Of a DNA stretch of 40,242 nucleotides, positions 1-8,895 are shown one piece after another. Position 1 is the stretch's first letter. Every line of letters begins with the position of its first letter. Source of the stretch: Novosphingobium sp. Rr 2-17 (GTDB taxonomy: Bacteria > Pseudomonadota > Alphaproteobacteria > Sphingomonadales > Sphingomonadaceae); the NCBI RefSeq assembly GCF_000272475.1, contig NZ_AKFJ01000019.1, positions 1 through 40,242 on the forward strand, given 5' to 3'. Below the pieces are notes generated by a model. The model worked only from the letters and a program-made list of their open reading frames with translations. It was not told where the DNA came from and ran no database searches. The position numbers and the translations under genes are program-made.

Positions 1-24
1 CGTGGGATCAAACACCTAGGAACT

Positions 25-708
25 TTATCTTTCCCTTCGATATGATCCGTCAAAGCTGACGTTTGCACCGTAGGTTCCTGTAGGCGATTTGTCCCGCACA
101 ATTGCCTCATTTATGTCTGCGAAATCTAGAATAATGCGGCAATTGTCTTCCCCGTAGGCCCATGATTTACTTGGATAGATACGCTCTTCGCCTTCAGCTT
201 TGATTCCCACATAGCCCAAAAAGCCCATATTTGGTCCGTATTCACGATGCGCACCCCAGAGCGCTTGGCCTGAGACATAATATTGGACTAAGCCGTCTAT
301 CGTATCGGGTAGGGGCGTAAGAGTTATTTCTGCGCTATTGTTTATGGAGCCTATACGTATCCAAGAGCCAGCATAAGGATCGCTAGGCGGTGTGGTAATT
401 TCACCAAAATGAACTTGCTGCGTGAAAGCTTTATTGATCGTTGTATAAAGCTCATCGCGAAATTTTTTAACCTCTCCGATTGTAAGATTTTTTCGCTGAG
501 ATGAAATGCTGTCGTATTCATCGTGATGGTCAAAGCAAAGAAAGGCCAAATTAGAAATTGCATGGTTTGAATTGTTTTTATCCAAATGAGCAATTTGGCC
601 GCCTTTGATTCCGGTGTCGCGATTTAGGCCAAAGCAAATGCAACACCGTCGCCTTGACGTCACAATGACATCAGTTTCAGCGTTTTTAGGGAGCGGTTTT
701 CGAGCCAT
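25..708 (-). CDS. HNH-type nuclease-like protein
   Basis: A 227-residue protein with an HNH-like zinc/metal cluster near the N-terminus: cysteines at 22, 23 and 25, an AHLDKNN segment with His41, and an LCFDHHDEYD segment with Cys58, His61 and His62. This spacing (CxC, H, N-rich turn, CxxHH) is typical of HNH endonuclease folds in restriction and defence proteins. The remaining ~130 residues (from about 100) form a beta-rich domain that I do not recognise; it could be a sensor or substrate-binding module. The DNA is visibly more AT-rich than the backbone, which fits recent acquisition inside the integrase-linked island. DNA cleavage is inferred from the motif only. The ATG start at 708 has no strong Shine-Dalgarno sequence. 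Confidence 0.72.
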   Translation of the reverse strand: MARKPLPKNAETDVIVTSRRRCCICFGLNRDTGIKGGQIAHLDKNNSNHAISNLAFLCFDHHDEYDSISSQRKNLTIGEVKKFRDELYTTINKAFTQQVHFGEITTPPSDPYAGSWIRIGSINNSAEITLTPLPDTIDGLVQYYVSGQALWGAHREYGPNMGFLGYVGIKAEGEERIYPSKSWAYGEDNCRIILDFADINEAIVRDKSPTGTYGANVSFDGSYRRER

Positions 709-844
709 ACTCTATGCTAATAGCCTGTCTGGTGCGGGGAAAGGCCCAAATAAACTTATTCACAGCGGGCATGTGATTTATACCGCCTCCACGGTGTGTG
801 ACACGAATTTGCCTTGATGCGGTCGCGGGCTAAGATTGAACGAC

Positions 845-868
845 AAACGGGGCCAATGGCCCCGTTTT
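845..868. terminator. Hairpin terminator candidate
   Basis: A perfect 10-bp stem (845-854 with 858-867, AAACGGGGCC/GGCCCCGTTT) with a 3-nt loop. It lies between the stop of the SHOCT gene (909, minus strand) and the HNH gene start. It is flanked by short A and T runs, so it could terminate in either direction, most probably the leftward SHOCT transcript. Confidence 0.6.
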
Positions 869-908
869 CATATCCTACAATCCATATCCCGCCGCTAACC
901 GGCCAGCA

Positions 909-1133
909 TCAAGACCCGATTAGCTTCGCCTTTTCAGTCTCATACTCTGAATCCGAAATCGCCCCGGTATTCTTGAGGTGCGCCAGCTTTTCGATTTTTT
1001 CCAAGGATTTCAGCGACATTTTTTTGCGTTCGCGAGACAGCGCTGCAGCGATTTTTCTGAAAAGAAACACTGCGATGAGGATCAAGATGATCCACACAAG
1101 TATTGCTCCGATTACTTCGCCCAGATCATACAT
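909..1133 (-). CDS. Small membrane protein with C-terminal SHOCT domain
   Basis: A 74-residue protein. Residues ~5-27 form one hydrophobic transmembrane helix (VIGAILVWIILILIAVFLF), followed by a basic segment. The C-terminal ~30 residues match the SHOCT pattern (IEKLAHLKNTGAISDSEYE, then EKAKLI). SHOCT modules are short helical oligomerisation segments, often found at the C-terminus of membrane or phage-related proteins. A GGGAG Shine-Dalgarno sequence lies about 10 bp upstream of the ATG. A hairpin terminator follows. Its cellular role is unknown; it could act as a membrane anchor within the island. Confidence 0.8.
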   Translation of the reverse strand: MYDLGEVIGAILVWIILILIAVFLFRKIAAALSRERKKMSLKSLEKIEKLAHLKNTGAISDSEYETEKAKLIGS

Positions 1134-1179
1134 ACTGCGCTTGCTCCCCTGTTGCGGTCATTGGCATAGAGGCAATGAG

Positions 1180-1332
1180 TTAACGACAGCCTAGGCTGGT
1201 TACCAGCCCCCGGCGTTCGATTACCGTCCTGTAGAACGGATCGTCCGGGCACCCACGCGCCACCCAGTCGGCTAACTGGCGGGCATACTCGGAAGGCTGT
1301 TCGGAGAGGGTCGGGCGGGCGCTGGTGATCAT
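1180..1332 (-). CDS. Possible small hypothetical protein (50 aa)
   Basis: A 50-codon frame opening MITSARPTLSEQ and ending VTSLGCR. It has balanced, protein-like composition (QLADWVARGCP, DDPFYRTVIERR). The frame stays open for about 13 further codons upstream of the ATG without another start, and there is no convincing ribosome-binding site. It is therefore either a short gene or the surviving 3' end of a decayed one. I recognise no family. Confidence 0.3.
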   Translation of the reverse strand: MITSARPTLSEQPSEYARQLADWVARGCPDDPFYRTVIERRGLVTSLGCR

Positions 1333-1666
1333 CCCATATTTAGGGCGACGATAGTAATCCTGTCGCCTCAGTGCTCATAAAAGGTGGTAGTAGTATAAAA
1401 GCATCTACCACTTTCCATTGTCCCAACTAACCCTGCCAGTCTTCAGGCAAGGGTATTGGCCGCATTCCTAGAACTGGGATTGTTTCGGGCAAGGGGGCGC
1501 TGCACCATGTCGGCTATCGCTACCCACTTTTCCATAAGCGGTCCATCCGCCTTCCACCACTTTTCGCCATTGACGCCACGCCTAGACGCCGATTTCTAAA
1601 TCTTGAAGCGATCGTTCTTGTTTCGTACCAATAGCGGACATTGCATGAACCTATTAAGAGGGGTGC
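1333..1666. other. Spacer without confident gene
   Basis: About 330 bp with no convincing gene. It contains an imperfect hairpin (about 1380-1414, AAAGGTGGTAG against CTACCACTTT). Near 1631-1644 it has an ATAGCGGACATTGC word that recurs in variant form in other spacers of the island. The right end holds the Shine-Dalgarno sequence of the next gene. Confidence 0.5.
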
Positions 1667-1966
1667 ATGACAGCGCGCCTATTCACATTCGTGTGCGAGT
1701 TTAGAGGCGCAACGAATGTTTCGCAGGTCAGCGCACCTGACGAACAGGGTGCAGTTCGCGAGTGGGCCCGGAGGCTGCGAACAGAGCGTCCGTTTGGGCG
1801 TGCCTCCTCGTATATCGGAAAAACGGCTGAAGCTGACTTAAAGGATAAGTTGCCACCGATCGCGATCAGGGGCGTTTCGAATGTGTGGTGCATCACAGGG
1901 ATATGCGGCGGAGACTTGATGCTGGCCAACATTGTCGAAACGGTCTCGCCCGCGAACGGCAGCTAA
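1667..1966 (+). CDS. Hypothetical protein (99 aa)
   Basis: A 99-residue protein of unknown family with one Trp in an REWARRL segment and a Cys/Gly-rich patch (WCITGICGGD) near residue 75. The start is well supported: AAGAGGGG lies 3-10 bp before the ATG at 1667. The composition (FVCEFRGATNVSQVSAPDEQ) resembles a small alpha/beta fold that adapts a position-dependent input, but no function can be assigned. It is the only plus-strand gene in the left part of the island, so it is transcribed alone. Confidence 0.55.
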   Translation: MTARLFTFVCEFRGATNVSQVSAPDEQGAVREWARRLRTERPFGRASSYIGKTAEADLKDKLPPIAIRGVSNVWCITGICGGDLMLANIVETVSPANGS

Positions 1967-2330
1967 CCACCATTCTGGGAATGAGCTCGCACGGACCATT
2001 CGGCAAAGCAGTCGGTCGGCTTACGGGAACGCTGAATTGCCCCATAAAGGGAGACAATTGGCGCAGGGCTGCCGGGCAGATTTCGGCGAAAATGGCCGAT
2101 TTCGGAATGTCGCGTTACCGGCGGGTAAGAGGGGATAGCCGCCGGTCCTCTTTAGGGCACGCGACACGATCGTGGGCGGAAATAGCTGCCTGCCGCCCAT
2201 CGACCAGTCTCACTCACTCTGTCAGATCACCCGTTTTGCTGATACCGGCCATTCATTCAGATGACAGGTTGAAGGCTGAATGACCAAATCTGGGGGATAT
2301 ATGTCATTGAGGGACAGCAGTAGCCGGGCG
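1967..2330. other. Spacer without confident gene
   Basis: About 360 bp of GC-rich sequence. Short overlapping frames run through it, but none has a ribosome-binding site or a recognisable motif. It looks like decayed intergenic DNA between two convergent units. Confidence 0.5.
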
Positions 2331-3213
2331 CTACTTGCCCTGCTTACATGCAAGATCGGCGGCAAATACCTTCCAGCCAGCAACCACTGCGTCGCGTTGA
2401 CGAGTCGAACCGCCGTTCACAATTGATCCGAAGCTCTCGCCGGTTACTTGGTTGAGAACCGCGTCAAGCCCATCCACGACCTGCTCTGGCCCGTAGTGCC
2501 GCATCCCCTCGAACGCGTCTTGGGCATGGTTCACAAGGGAAATTGCCTGCGTGCGCAGGGGGCGTCGATCATCCATCTGTGCAATGATGGCAGGCACGGC
2601 TACTTCACCGAGCGCTTCAAGCCGGTCGAACACACGCTGTTGCTGATCGCCATTGACTTGACCGAGACTGGCGATGAGCGCGCGCACCTCCGCGAAGTGC
2701 GGAAGCGTGGTGTCGGCCCGCCACGACGCGACGATCTGCGCCTGCCGTGCAGCCTCGGCGCGTGCAGCGGCGACCGTTAGGTCAGTTGCACGCTTCAAGG
2801 CGTCTGGCGTATAGCCTGCGAAGTATAGGCCGACCGGACCATCATCTACTCGGGTGAGAAATAAGATCGCCGGTTCGCCCGCCAAACCAAGCATCGCACC
2901 ATTAGATGGCTTGTATGTAGCGTCCTGCGGATAGAAGCGGAGCAGTCGCACTGCTCACGCCTTCGCCCTTCATGACGCTCTCGACTTGGATAGGGATGTC
3001 CAGATACTCTGGTAACGATTTCGCCGCTTCGTCGGCAAGGCGTTGCTTCGGCACATCCATCTTGCCGATCAACACAATATCGGAACCAGCGACCAGCGTG
3101 GCTAGCTTGAAGTCCGATGGACAGAGCCGCGATGGGACAGGCGCGGAGATGGAGGTGGTTGGGGCGACGCCCAAGCCAAAAACAACCGCAAGCAGTGTAA
3201 TCCGCATGATCAT
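2331..3213 (-). pseudogene. Exported hypothetical protein, frameshifted
   Basis: Two minus-strand frames overlap at 2902-2951 and together read as one exported protein of roughly 285 residues. The 5' frame (3213-2902) starts MIMRITLLAVVFGLGV, a clean signal peptide. It continues through PVPSRLCPSDFKLATLVAGSD to a VESVMKGEG segment before running into 18 off-frame codons and a stop. The 3' frame (2951-2331) resumes with LLRFYPQDATYKPSNG and contains a helical middle region (VFDRLEALGEVAVPAIIAQM) like a HEAT-type repeat. The join must lie near 2940-2960, just after the KGEG segment. Either a single-base indel has inactivated the gene or the assembly has an error. A genuine 50-bp overlap of two genes is less likely because the second frame lacks its own signal and ribosome-binding site. 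The function is unknown. Confidence 0.6.
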
Positions 3214-3486
3214 GATAATGACGATGCCACTTCCGGCGCACGTCCGCTATTGGCGATCGTTGCCGCATGATTTTTTACCGCGCAACGTCAGCTATCGCGG
3301 GTCATCTCCAAAACCCGCCAGTCCGCAATCCACCCGCCAGCGCCTTTCTCGCGTTCGATTTCATGCGGATATAGACCGGACCGGCAGAACCGGCGCGACT
3401 CGCCACGCCTTTGACCCGGTCAAATCGCCGGGATGGGTGGATAGCGGACTGTCAGCTTACCGGGTCAGAAATGCGAGATCAGAGGT

Positions 3487-4008
3487 TCAATGATCAGCCC
3501 TTTGCCGATCCCAACCGCGCTGCTGAGCAGCCTTTACCTCTGGCAATTCCATGTCGAGATTTTCGACAGCAGTGATCCGCTTCACCTGATACCGAAAGCT
3601 ACCTTGAAGGGCATTCCCGGCATTGCCTTCGATCGTATAAAGTTCGCCAGCTTTGAGCGGTTTAGCTGGCGTTACGGTAACTGCACCCTTTGGTGCCTGA
3701 CCGTATCGAAGGGGGAAGTTCGGGCCGCATTTGGTAGCGTTTTTATAGAGATCGTATGCGTCGAATTCCCAGACTGCCGAGCCAGAAGCGTCGCTCACTT
3801 TGAACGAGATTAGGCAATATGGCGAACCTGTTTCATTAACCTCGTCGCTGACAAAAGATAGCTTACCGTCGATGAACAGGGCCTCAACTGTGTAAACATA
3901 TGAACACGCCGCCAGTAGCGCGGTGGCAGTGACAACCACCCAGCCGCCTAGGCGTCCTGAGATCGAATGTGCCGCAGCGCTGGATAAGGCATCTAAGAAA
4001 CGGATCAT
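3487..4008 (-). CDS. Hypothetical lipoprotein (173 aa)
   Basis: A 173-residue protein with an unusually long N-region (~24 residues), then a hydrophobic stretch ending in a lipobox, VVVTATALLAACSY, with the lipidated Cys near residue 35. The mature part is ~138 residues, rich in beta-prone segments (YCLISFKVSDASGSAVWEFD), with two further cysteines that could form a disulfide. The C-terminus is charged. The long N-region suggests that the true start may lie further in, though no nearby ATG gives a better Shine-Dalgarno. Placement in the envelope is inferred from the lipobox. No family recognised. Confidence 0.62.
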   Translation of the reverse strand: MIRFLDALSSAAAHSISGRLGGWVVVTATALLAACSYVYTVEALFIDGKLSFVSDEVNETGSPYCLISFKVSDASGSAVWEFDAYDLYKNATKCGPNFPLRYGQAPKGAVTVTPAKPLKAGELYTIEGNAGNALQGSFRYQVKRITAVENLDMELPEVKAAQQRGWDRQRADH

Positions 4009-4477
4009 GTTCGTTATCTAGCATGATTTAGGATGTCCGCTATGGAGACCAAACGAGAGGCCCAAGAATGGCAACCATTGGTCGACATCGGTAGACCGGA
4101 AGTGGGACATTCGAGACGGTCGGCTTCGGCGCAATGATCATTGGATAGCCGACATTCCCGGTTCAGCGATGCTCGCGGCAGTCGCCGCCGCCATAGCCGA
4201 CACTCATGGCGCTGAGGCACGTCCTCAAGACTTGCCTTCTGTTTATTGCTCGAGCTGAAGGCGGCGACAGGCGTCCGGGTTCGCCGTGAAATTTAGCTCT
4301 TGAAAACTGTGGCTTCTGCGCCCCAGACATCCTTCCTCAATTTGCGAACTACCCCCGGCATGGAGGCGCCTACCATCCAGTATAACGTTGCGATTATAGA
4401 GGTAGTCAGAGGCCATTCCGACCCGAGAGCCCTAGCAATTTATGCTATCAATTGAGCTCGCCGGGCAATTCAACATG
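4009..4477. other. Spacer with repeated GTCCGCTAT-type words
   Basis: About 470 bp without a confident gene. It holds several variants of the same short word: ATGTCCGCTATGG near 4033, ATAGCCGACATTCC near 4145 and CCATAGCCGACACT near 4190. A short minus-strand frame (roughly 4255-4417, starting MASDYLYNRN) and another in a neighbouring frame are open here, but neither has good gene signals. Confidence 0.45.
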
Positions 4478-5389
4478 TCACGAGGCGTTGTAGGACGCTT
4501 CCAGCAAAGCTTTGGCCTTCTCGAAGTCGGCCAGGTTCGTGATGGTGATCTCGAGGTCGCCCGTGCCGAAATGACCGATCGCCTTGACGTTGCGGGTGAA
4601 GCCTTCTTCCAGCTGAATCGAGGTCGGGTCGACCTTGACGAAGACGAGCAGCTTGCGCGCTTGATTGCGCAGTTCGACGCTGGCGAAGTTCTTGATGCGG
4701 CGAAAGGCGACATAATAGGCGGTCGTCTTCGCTTCGACGTCGTCGCCCAGTGCCAGCATGAAATCGGACAGCAGGTGGTAGAGGTCCAACAGTTCCTGCG
4801 GCGCTTCTGCCAGATGCTCGGTGACCGTCTTGTAATTGGGCTTGGCAGCGATGCCCGCTGACGGCGCGATTGGTGCATTCGTCTGCTTGGCGCTGGCTGA
4901 CGTTAGCTGCTCCAGCAGCAACAGATCGCCTTCAAAGCGCCGATAGCGAATGAGGGCAATGTTGCGGTTCATCTGCTTGACCGCGTGTTCGTCGTACTTG
5001 CCGAAATCTCCGGCGATGCAGATCAGCCGTGGCCCAGACCAGTCGACCGCCTTGGCCACCTCGGCGCCGAGCCGTTCCAGCACCAGCCATTCGAAATCCT
5101 TGCGGTGCCCCATCAGCCAGTCGAGATAGTAGAGGCCTTGATTGATCACATTTTCGTTCGAGGACCGCTTGTACTCGATCACCACCGGGCTGTTGTTCTC
5201 GTCGATGCCGAGCGTGTCCATGCGGCCACCCTCGTTGGTCGAGAACTCGCTGGCGAGGAAGCGGACGCCGATCAGGGCATCAAGGTTCTTCTCGAACACC
5301 GTCTGGAGCGACTTTTCGAGTGCCATGGCGCCGCCTGCAAGCTCGGAAACCTGCGCTGTGCCTATCCGATAAAGCTTGATGTCGCTCAT
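4478..5389 (-). CDS. PD-(D/E)XK NucS-like nuclease with C-terminal DUF5655 domain
   Basis: A 303-residue two-domain protein. The N-terminal half carries a PD-(D/E)XK-type core: Asp58 in GRMDTLGID, then Glu72 and Lys74 in VVIEYKRSSN, followed by a helix with QGLYYLDWL. This is the layout of the NucS/DUF91-like nuclease fold. The C-terminal ~115 residues (from about 188) match DUF5655, a small domain often fused to such nucleases (LYHLLSDFMLALGDDVE, FGTGDLEITI). The ATG overlaps the stop of the upstream restriction-modification gene by 4 bp (ATGA), so the two are translationally coupled. It may help or regulate that enzyme, or act as a separate nuclease arm. Cleavage activity and target are inferred, not shown. 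Confidence 0.8.
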   Translation of the reverse strand: MSDIKLYRIGTAQVSELAGGAMALEKSLQTVFEKNLDALIGVRFLASEFSTNEGGRMDTLGIDENNSPVVIEYKRSSNENVINQGLYYLDWLMGHRKDFEWLVLERLGAEVAKAVDWSGPRLICIAGDFGKYDEHAVKQMNRNIALIRYRRFEGDLLLLEQLTSASAKQTNAPIAPSAGIAAKPNYKTVTEHLAEAPQELLDLYHLLSDFMLALGDDVEAKTTAYYVAFRRIKNFASVELRNQARKLLVFVKVDPTSIQLEEGFTRNVKAIGHFGTGDLEITITNLADFEKAKALLEASYNAS

Positions 5390-8300
5390 GCTGCATATTT
5401 CCCGTTCTCAAGCCTTCGCGCCATGCCGATGCCGGCGAGTGCTTCCAGCACCGGGCGCACGGTTGCCGCGCGCTTGCCCTTGAAGGCGCGGGCGACGTCC
5501 TGCGGGGCGAGCGGGCCTTGCGAGGCGGCGAGCACCTGCTGGACGGCGCTGACCTGCTCGGGGAGGTCCTTTGGCCAGGCGATGACGTTGTCGGGCAGCA
5601 CCGCCGCCGCCTCGCCGAAATCGAGCGACTGGGTGACCGGGGCCTTGTATTCAGGCGCCTGGTATTCGGGACGCAGCCAGCGGATCAGGCCCTTGGCCTC
5701 CTCGGCCGCGCGCTGCTTGTTGAGCGCGACGAGGCGGGTGAGGATTTCCTCGTCCGACAGATCGGCGGGCCAGCCATAGGCCTCGGCGACAAGCGCATCG
5801 ATCACATCATGGTGTTGGCGGATCAGCGTGACCAGGCCGTGATCGTGGATTTCGCGCTCGGCCTCGGTCAGTGCGCGGCCGGAGCGCAGGGTTTCGAGCA
5901 CGTTGTACAGTTTGGTGAGAGTCAGGTCCTCGTGTTCGGCGAGCACGCGCTTGCGCAATGCGTCGAGCGCCTCGGCCTCGGCCCGGATGCGGCCCTTGAG
6001 CGGTTCGGGGACGTCGGCGGGGAAGGGAAAAGGATCGAAGCAGCGGGACTTGCTGTAGCGCGGATCGTCGCCCATTCCCAAACGCCCTCCGCTGGCGATA
6101 GCCCAAGGAACGTGAAAGCGGCTCGAAAGCACGCCGAGGGCGAAAGCATCGTCCAATGCGGTGCAGACCAGCATGTTATCCGGCAGGATCGACATCGGCA
6201 GGAACTGGAAGACACGGTGCTTGGCGGTCTCGATAGTGGCGATGTAGCGCGTTATGCCGTGCAAGGCCTTGCGAATTTCCGGCCGCGTTTTGCCGAAGAG
6301 CCACCATTCCTCGGCGTATTTTTTGGCATCAGCGGTCTTGCTCTTCGCAGCCTGCCCCACGCGTTGTGGACGTACAGCATTGGACAGGTGCTGATAGACT
6401 GCGGGATAGCAATCTCGCACGTCCGCTTCACTCAATCCGTAGAGATCGATCACCTTTACCCCCCGCGGTCGCGAAGCGAGGTCGCGGCCATTGCGGTAGT
6501 CAAAGATCACGGCGCCGCCATCGCTGAAGCCGGTGCGGATGCGGGGCACAAACGCGTTAGGGCAAAGACGTTCAGCCTCCTCCGATGTGACAATGAATCC
6601 ATCGCCGTGGAGCTTGACGCCGGGCGAGCACACCCCATCGTTCGCCTTCAGCGCGATCGTTGCCGTCACATCCGCTCCCACCCGCAAGTCGCTGCTGATT
6701 GTACCCATGGAGGTTGAGAACTCTATGCGCTCCGGCGCGCCGCGTTCGTCGGTCACGGTCTGTAACAGGCCATCCACCTTGCTCTTCATGGCGACCGTCA
6801 TGGCAATGCGCACAGCTGCCCCATCCTTCTCATCTACCCAGGGGTGGTTGGGGAGAGCGAACAGCAGGCTGACACGGTCCTTGGCATCGAAGTGCTTTGC
6901 GATCACCCTCCGGCTGAACACCTGCGTGATCGAATTGGTCGTGACGAAGCCGAAGCGCCGCGTGGCCTGTTTGCGCACGGCAAGCGCCGCTTTGTCCCAC
7001 CAATGCATGACGAAGTCGGCGCTTTCGGGCACATCGGTGGTCGCGAACAGCGCTTCGAAATACCCATCGCCCAGCCGGTCACGCACGTCCTTGCCGCCAA
7101 TGAACGGCGGATTGCCGACGATGAAATCTGCCTTCGGCCATGGCGCCGCGCGCGGTTTCACGTAACGGTAGACTTCGGCGAGCGCATCCTCGTCGGGAAC
7201 TTTCTTGCCGGTAACGGGATGAGCTTTCATCGTCTCTCCGTCCCATCGAGTGACCGGCTTGCCGTCTTCGTCGCGCTCCAGCACCCTATCGTCGTAATCA
7301 ATCAACGCATCGCGGTTCTCGATGGTGCGTACATCGCGCAGGATCGGCTCAGGCGGAGCGCGATCCGCGCCATTCACGCGGAAATGCCATTGCAGATAAC
7401 CGATCCACAGCACCAGTTGCGCGATCGCGGCGGCGCGCGGATTGATTTCGATGCCGAGGAAATTCTCGGGCGTGATGGTGTGCCCGGTGATCTCGGCCAC
7501 GTACTGGTCGTCGCCTAGCTCGACCAACAGGTCCAGCACTTCGCCTTCCAGTTCCTTCATGCGCGCCATCGCGACATAGAGAAAGTTGCCGGTGCCGCAG
7601 GCGGGATCGAGCACTTTGGTTTGCGCCAGCCGCGCGTGGAACGCCTCGACATGGGCGCGGGCCTCGGCGGCCTTGCCCTCGTCGATTAGCGTCGCGGTGG
7701 CGCCGCGCACCCCGTCCCAGTCGGCGCGCAGCGGCTCCATGATGGTCGGGCCGACTAGCCGTTCGACATAGGCGCGCGGCGTGTAATGTGCGCCCAGCTT
7801 GGCACGTTCCTTCGGATTGAGCGCGCGTTCAAGCAGGGTGCCGAAGATCGCCGGCTCCACTTCGGTCCAGACGTGTTCGGCTGCCTGGATCAGCACATCC
7901 AGTTCCTCGGCATCGAGCGGGATCGCACTACGGTCCTTGAACAAGTAGCCGTTGAACTGCCTGAGCGGCACCCCCAACGCGGGCGAGAAATCGCCCTTGT
8001 CCATCGCCGCCCACAGCGCCGAAAGTTGGTGCTCTAGGTGTTCGGGATGCTCGCGCTGCCCTTTGAGCAGCGTAGTGAAGCTCTTGTTCGGGATCAGCCC
8101 GGTATCCTCGGCGAACATCGTGAACAACACGCGCATCAGGAAACCGCTGGTCGCCTCGGCATTATAGCCGCGCTTCTCGATCCGGCGGGCAACGGTGGCG
8201 AGCAGTTCGGCGATGTCGCGTGTGACCCGCGCGGCCTTGGCGGTGGAATCGAGGCTTTTGGGTTCGGTCCAGATCGCATGCAGCCGCTCGCGCACCTGTG

Positions 8301-8895
8301 GGTCGCGCAAGCCCTCCAGCATGATGCGGTAGCGCGCCCGGTCGGGGAACTGGGCATAGGCCTTCCCGGTGCCGGTGAAATCCGCATAGACCTCGATGCA
8401 ATAGCCGATGTCCGCCACCAGCAGGAACGGCGGCCAGCCGTGTTCCACCGGCAGCGCTTTGGCATAGCGCTCGGCTTGCCCTTTGGCCTGGACCATCGCC
8501 CGCGCCCAGCCAGGCGTGCCGCGCCGGGCGGTGCCGCGCTTCATGCGGGTGCTGGCGGTCTGCCCGAAGAAGTCGAGGTCATCCTCGCCGCGATCGGCCG
8601 CCGCGCGATCGGCATCGCTACCTTGCTTCGCCTCGAGGATAAAGCTGTCGCGCTTGTAGCAATCGATCCGGCCGAAACTCTGCGAGCCGTCGCCGTTGTC
8701 CTGAAACACGCGGCGTTCGAAGACGTAGTCGTTGTGGACATCGTCGGCGCGGCTGCCGGCCGGCACATTCACGCCGATCAGGGCGCACAGGCCGTTGATG
8801 AAGCTTTGCGTGTTTGCGAGTTCGGAACCGCCGGTCTGCCGCCAGTGGGCGATAAACCCTTCGATCCGCTGCTGTTCGTCTTCATCCCCCTGCAT
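5386..8895 (-). CDS. MmeI-like single-chain restriction-modification enzyme (type IIL/IIG)
   Basis: An 1169-residue protein with the domain order of the MmeI/DNA-methyltransferase (YeeA-like) family. An N-terminal nuclease region has Asp78 and a Glu88-Ala-Lys90 motif (FGRIDCYKRDSFILEAK). A helical connector follows. A gamma-class N6-adenine methyltransferase has motif I VLDPACGTGNFLY near residue 428 and catalytic motif IV GNPPF near 593. A target-recognition region and a helical C-terminus complete the chain. Such enzymes methylate one strand and cut some 20 bp away without a separate R subunit. The length is slightly above MmeI's ~920, mainly from a longer C-terminal half. If the nuclease motif were inactive it would be a solitary methyltransferase. 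The ATG is preceded by a short GGA. It is followed by the coupled nuclease-like gene. Confidence 0.88.
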   Translation of the reverse strand: MQGDEDEQQRIEGFIAHWRQTGGSELANTQSFINGLCALIGVNVPAGSRADDVHNDYVFERRVFQDNGDGSQSFGRIDCYKRDSFILEAKQGSDADRAAADRGEDDLDFFGQTASTRMKRGTARRGTPGWARAMVQAKGQAERYAKALPVEHGWPPFLLVADIGYCIEVYADFTGTGKAYAQFPDRARYRIMLEGLRDPQVRERLHAIWTEPKSLDSTAKAARVTRDIAELLATVARRIEKRGYNAEATSGFLMRVLFTMFAEDTGLIPNKSFTTLLKGQREHPEHLEHQLSALWAAMDKGDFSPALGVPLRQFNGYLFKDRSAIPLDAEELDVLIQAAEHVWTEVEPAIFGTLLERALNPKERAKLGAHYTPRAYVERLVGPTIMEPLRADWDGVRGATATLIDEGKAAEARAHVEAFHARLAQTKVLDPACGTGNFLYVAMARMKELEGEVLDLLVELGDDQYVAEITGHTITPENFLGIEINPRAAAIAQLVLWIGYLQWHFRVNGADRAPPEPILRDVRTIENRDALIDYDDRVLERDEDGKPVTRWDGETMKAHPVTGKKVPDEDALAEVYRYVKPRAAPWPKADFIVGNPPFIGGKDVRDRLGDGYFEALFATTDVPESADFVMHWWDKAALAVRKQATRRFGFVTTNSITQVFSRRVIAKHFDAKDRVSLLFALPNHPWVDEKDGAAVRIAMTVAMKSKVDGLLQTVTDERGAPERIEFSTSMGTISSDLRVGADVTATIALKANDGVCSPGVKLHGDGFIVTSEEAERLCPNAFVPRIRTGFSDGGAVIFDYRNGRDLASRPRGVKVIDLYGLSEADVRDCYPAVYQHLSNAVRPQRVGQAAKSKTADAKKYAEEWWLFGKTRPEIRKALHGITRYIATIETAKHRVFQFLPMSILPDNMLVCTALDDAFALGVLSSRFHVPWAIASGGRLGMGDDPRYSKSRCFDPFPFPADVPEPLKGRIRAEAEALDALRKRVLAEHEDLTLTKLYNVLETLRSGRALTEAEREIHDHGLVTLIRQHHDVIDALVAEAYGWPADLSDEEILTRLVALNKQRAAEEAKGLIRWLRPEYQAPEYKAPVTQSLDFGEAAAVLPDNVIAWPKDLPEQVSAVQQVLAASQGPLAPQDVARAFKGKRAATVRPVLEALAGIGMARRLENGKYAA

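Noticed and set aside
4014..4220. 68-codon minus-strand frame
   Set aside because: Arg/Cys-rich reading of a repeat-containing spacer with no gene signals.
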